Shown: positions 61,424-64,000 of the stretch, one piece after another | Numbering within the stretch: the first letter of the stretch is position 1 | Layout of the letters: each line of letters opens with the position of its first letter | From: Oceanisphaera sp. IT1-181 | GTDB lineage: Bacteria > Pseudomonadota > Gammaproteobacteria > Enterobacterales > Aeromonadaceae | Reading direction: 5' to 3' | Length of the DNA: 64,000 nucleotides | NCBI RefSeq assembly: GCF_033807535.1 | Contig: NZ_CP136856.1 | Location: forward strand, 987,001-1,051,000 | The notes under the pieces: model-generated | The model's input: only the letters and a program-made list of their open reading frames with translations | Databases searched by the model: none | What the model was told of the DNA's origin: nothing | Program-made: the position numbers and the translations under genes

Positions 61424-62569
61424 CTATTTCCCCAGTAATTCCCCCAATGGACGTAAGTTGGTCACGTGATCACACAGTGACTTGATGACCATCAGTAAGG
61501 GCGTGGCAATAATGAGCCCCACCGGGCCCCAAATCCAACCCCAAAATAATAGGCCCACAAAAATCGCCACCGGATTTAAACTCGATAAATGGCTGGTTAA
61601 CCAAGGAGTGAGCAAGTTACCTTGAATGCTGGTTATTGCCAAAGAAGTGCCTGCCACAATAAAGGCCATGTCTAAGGTGCCAAATTGCAAAAAAGCGGCA
61701 ATGGCGGTGCCAATAAAAATGAGTAAAGGCCCCAGATAAGGAATACCACTGGCCACGCCAGCCATGAGTCCCCAGAGGCCGGCTTGCTCTACGCCCAGTA
61801 GCCAAAATGCCAACCCAGTTACACCGCCCACGAATACCGAGCTTAATAACATCACAAATAAAAATCGGCGCACCTGATGGTGAAAGTCTTCCATGATATG
61901 GGCGGCTTTGCGCATTCGCTCAAACGAAGGGCCTGAGATACGGATCACCTTGCGCCGATACATCTTACCAACCGCTAATAAAAAATAAACCAGCAACAGA
62001 GCAGAGAAAGTTTGGGAAATCACCACCACAGCCGCCGAGGCATTGCCCATAATAAAAGCTTGCACGTTAAAAGGTTTGTCGACGATACGCACCGAGGTCA
62101 CGCCAGGGGTGCGGACTTTTTTCTCGCTGGTGCTATCTTCAATTTTTTTGGCCGCTTCTTGGGCCTTCTCTATGATGCTGGCTTCTTTAACGGGGGAGCG
62201 AGCGGCAGTTTTTTGCAGCTTACTGATCGCGATTGGGATTTTATCGAGCATGGCCACGGCTTCGCGTTGCAGCGGAATACTGGCGCTGATGATGAGCGTT
62301 AGCACTAGACCCACCACCACTGCGGCACTGAGCGGACGCGGAATTTTTAACTTATCAAAGGGAGAGAGCAGCGGGTCCAGTGCATAGCTAATAAACACCG
62401 CCACGATTAAGGGCAAGAGGACGGCTTGTGCCCAGTCGATAAAAAAGATGCCGGCTAAGGTGGCTAAAATAATGAGTGAGGCGTTGCTCGCATTAAAGGC
62501 ATCGATCAGCGGTGGCTGGTTGCTATCAGTTTTTCTACGGTTAAATGAGGCATGTTGATGCTCTGTCAT
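61424..62569 (-). CDS. AI-2E family transporter (PerM/YdiK-like)
   Basis: 381 residues with about eight membrane helices, an Arg/Glu-rich loop and the family motif LGVEQAGLWGLMAGVASGIPYLGP. These proteins were named for possible autoinducer-2 export, but known members also act as Na+/H+ antiporters; the substrate is unknown. An insertion of about 45 hydrophilic residues (SPVKEASIIEKAQEAAKKIE and following) lies in a periplasmic loop. Confidence 0.82.
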   Translation of the reverse strand: MTEHQHASFNRRKTDSNQPPLIDAFNASNASLIILATLAGIFFIDWAQAVLLPLIVAVFISYALDPLLSPFDKLKIPRPLSAAVVVGLVLTLIISASIPLQREAVAMLDKIPIAISKLQKTAARSPVKEASIIEKAQEAAKKIEDSTSEKKVRTPGVTSVRIVDKPFNVQAFIMGNASAAVVVISQTFSALLLVYFLLAVGKMYRRKVIRISGPSFERMRKAAHIMEDFHHQVRRFLFVMLLSSVFVGGVTGLAFWLLGVEQAGLWGLMAGVASGIPYLGPLLIFIGTAIAAFLQFGTLDMAFIVAGTSLAITSIQGNLLTPWLTSHLSSLNPVAIFVGLLFWGWIWGPVGLIIATPLLMVIKSLCDHVTNLRPLGELLGK

Positions 62570-63021
62570 TAAATGTTACATCCAATGTATGAATTTAAAC
62601 AGTGTAAGCTTCTTTTGGTTATTGTGCTCAGTACGCAGGGCTAACGCATGCTCGTTTTTTGAGCACGTTAGACTTATTTTCAATAGCCTATCGTTCATTA
62701 ATTAATAATATATTAAACACTCAAAACAAAAAGCTCCAAATGAAATAGCTTGTTGTTTTGTTTAATACTGCTCCATCGACCTGTACGTTTTTCATACTTT
62801 GATGCGTCGCCCCTGGCTCAGTACGCCAACCGATAACCACAGCCTTGACCCTATCCGAAATATAGGTTGTTCACAAAGCCACGGCCGCGATTGAGTTATC
62901 TCATACGGCTCCAAACTGTGGTTTTTGTATAGTTGGATGATAAATACCATGAATAAAAAAGGGCCCCGCTAGGCCCTAGATGTTTATGTTATCAGTTAGT
63001 TATTACCTGGTCGGCATGTGA
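62570..63021. other. Spacer upstream of the AI-2E gene with nhaC terminator
   Basis: About 450 nt without a gene. It includes the nhaC terminator at 62955-62977. Nothing else supported. Confidence 0.4.
62955..62977 (-). terminator. Rho-independent terminator of nhaC
   Basis: On the minus strand AGGGCC-TAGCGG-GGCCCT is followed by T5A. It lies 45 nt after the nhaC stop. Confidence 0.85.
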
Positions 63022-64000
63022 TTATTTAGCCGTGGCAGGTTTAGCAAGCATGGCCTCTTCGGCGTGATATTGGGCGGCTTCTTCTGGGCTGAGTTTGGGT
63101 GAGAACCAGCCTAGGTGCGCGTAGGCTATGCCGATCAGCGGCGACAGCCAGCAGGCGAAGGCCAGCGGAATATACAGCAGGTTCTCGGTCTGTCCTTCGG
63201 CAATGCCCAAACCTAAGGCGGTGATCACCACGGCACCACCGGCGTTCCACGGAATAAGCGGTGATATCAAAGTACCGCCTTCCTCAACGGCCCGCGACAG
63301 GTTCAGCGCCGAATAGCCTTTGGCACGGTAGGCGGGAGCAAACATGCGCCCAGGCAGCGCAATAGACAGGTAGGGGTCGCCGCCAATCACGTTGGTCATG
63401 GCCGAGGTGGCGATAGCGGAAGTCTGGATGGCGCCAAAGCTTTTAGCGCGAGTCAGAATTTTTTCCATTATCACTCCTAGGCAGCCGGTACGCTCCAGTA
63501 CGCCGCCGAAGGCCAAGGCCACCAGCATCAGGGTGATCACCCAAGTCATGCTCTGTATGCCACCGCGGTTGAGCAGGGCATCGATTTCACTCACGCCGGT
63601 ATCAATCTGATAACCGCTGAACATAAAGTTAAAAGCCTGCTGCAGGCCTACGTCCTGGGTCAACATGGCGGTGGCCAAGCCCAACATGGCGCCGGCAAAT
63701 AAAGTCGGCAGGGCAGGCATTTTTTTCAGGGCCAGCAACACGGTCACGCCTAAGGGCAGCAGCAAAGGCCACGACAGATTGAAGTGCTGATCCAGACCAC
63801 TGATGATGTTCTCGATACGACCGAAGTCCACGGCTTGATCGCCAATCATGCTGAAGCCGGCGAACAAGTAAATGACCAAGGAAATCAACATGGCCGGAAC
63901 GGTGGTGGGCAGCATGTTGCGAATATGGTCGAACAAATCCACGCCAGTCACCGCCGGGGCGAGGTTGGTGGTGTCTGACAGCGGCGACATTTTGTCACCG
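63022..64000 (-). CDS. nhaC: Na+/H+ antiporter NhaC family, C-terminal part
   Basis: 326 residues of the C-terminal two thirds of a polytopic antiporter. The window-edge sequence reads GDKMSPLSDTTNLAP, the conserved NhaC block, and the frame continues beyond the window, so the Met at 63990 is internal. Other motifs are ATSAMTNVIGGDPYLSIALPG and VEEGGTLISPLIPWNAGG. It exchanges Na+ for H+, useful in a marine-type habitat. Some NhaC relatives exchange malate/lactate (MleN), which sequence here cannot exclude. Confidence 0.88.
   Translation of the reverse strand, partial: GDKMSPLSDTTNLAPAVTGVDLFDHIRNMLPTTVPAMLISLVIYLFAGFSMIGDQAVDFGRIENIISGLDQHFNLSWPLLLPLGVTVLLALKKMPALPTLFAGAMLGLATAMLTQDVGLQQAFNFMFSGYQIDTGVSEIDALLNRGGIQSMTWVITLMLVALAFGGVLERTGCLGVIMEKILTRAKSFGAIQTSAIATSAMTNVIGGDPYLSIALPGRMFAPAYRAKGYSALNLSRAVEEGGTLISPLIPWNAGGAVVITALGLGIAEGQTENLLYIPLAFACWLSPLIGIAYAHLGWFSPKLSPEEAAQYHAEEAMLAKPATAK

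Overview
The window reads as chromosome of a marine-type gammaproteobacterium, most likely in or near the Aeromonadales (Oceanisphaera/Oceanimonas/Zobellella-like). This is inferred from gene content and gene order: dnaT-dnaC, rssB next to galU, yciI-yciB, rbsDACBK-R, sapABCDF beside pspF/pspABC, folD beside a tRNA-Arg, cysS/ppiB-lpxH, eptA-dgkA-type envelope genes and a creatinine/creatine cluster. No 16S gene is present to settle the species.

Layout. 1-8.6 kb: the last codons of gcvP, an outer-membrane beta-barrel protein, a yqjD-yqjE-yqjK-like membrane operon, convergent dnaT-dnaC, rssB and galU end to end, a ComEA-like helix-hairpin-helix protein, yciI, yciB and a DMT exporter. 8.8-14.8 kb: a complete ribose uptake operon in the order rbsD-A-C-B-K-R (minus strand) with a LacI-type operator just upstream of rbsD. 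15.0-15.8 kb: miaE. 15.9-24.9 kb: sapABCDF and pspF on the minus strand, and pspABC divergent behind a clear sigma-54 promoter, followed by a yebE-like gene with a structured leader.

25.0-36.5 kb is an AT-richer genomic island of about 11.5 kb. It is bounded by a 47-bp direct repeat and splits a former tRNA-Arg(TCT)/tRNA-His(GTG) pair. Next to tRNA-Arg it carries a tyrosine integrase broken by a frameshift. Further in are a serine recombinase, an SF2 helicase-like ATPase with a small ribbon-helix-helix partner, an IS630-family insertion sequence with a programmed-frameshift transposase, several very short genes, and a block of small membrane or secreted proteins beside the integrase. One of these membrane-protein genes has both a 7-bp repeat tract before its start and a 13-bp repeat tract inside its reading frame. 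It is out of frame in this sequence by exactly one repeat unit, which looks like a phase-variable locus caught in the OFF state.

36.6-49.9 kb: folD, a voltage-gated-type ion channel, two small lipoproteins, cysS, ppiB, lpxH, an OmpR/HK two-component system convergent with and overlapping an eptA-like phosphoethanolamine transferase, a highly structured non-coding segment, an LTA-synthase-like phosphoglycerol transferase and dgkA. Together these suggest envelope remodelling plus recycling of the diacylglycerol produced. 50.0-57.8 kb: a creatinine/creatine module with two nearly identical creatinase genes (each with its own duplicated 148-bp upstream region) bracketing a BCCT transporter and a creatininase, followed by a 39-aa membrane protein and an SSS-family symporter. 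57.9-64 kb: a LysR regulator, a DsrE-like protein, a DEAD-box helicase, a DksA/YbiI-type zinc finger, an AI-2E family transporter and an NhaC antiporter cut by the window end.

Across the core there are several intergenic tracts of degenerate 7-nt repeats (for example TTAACNN or CGTANNN units) whose role I cannot name.
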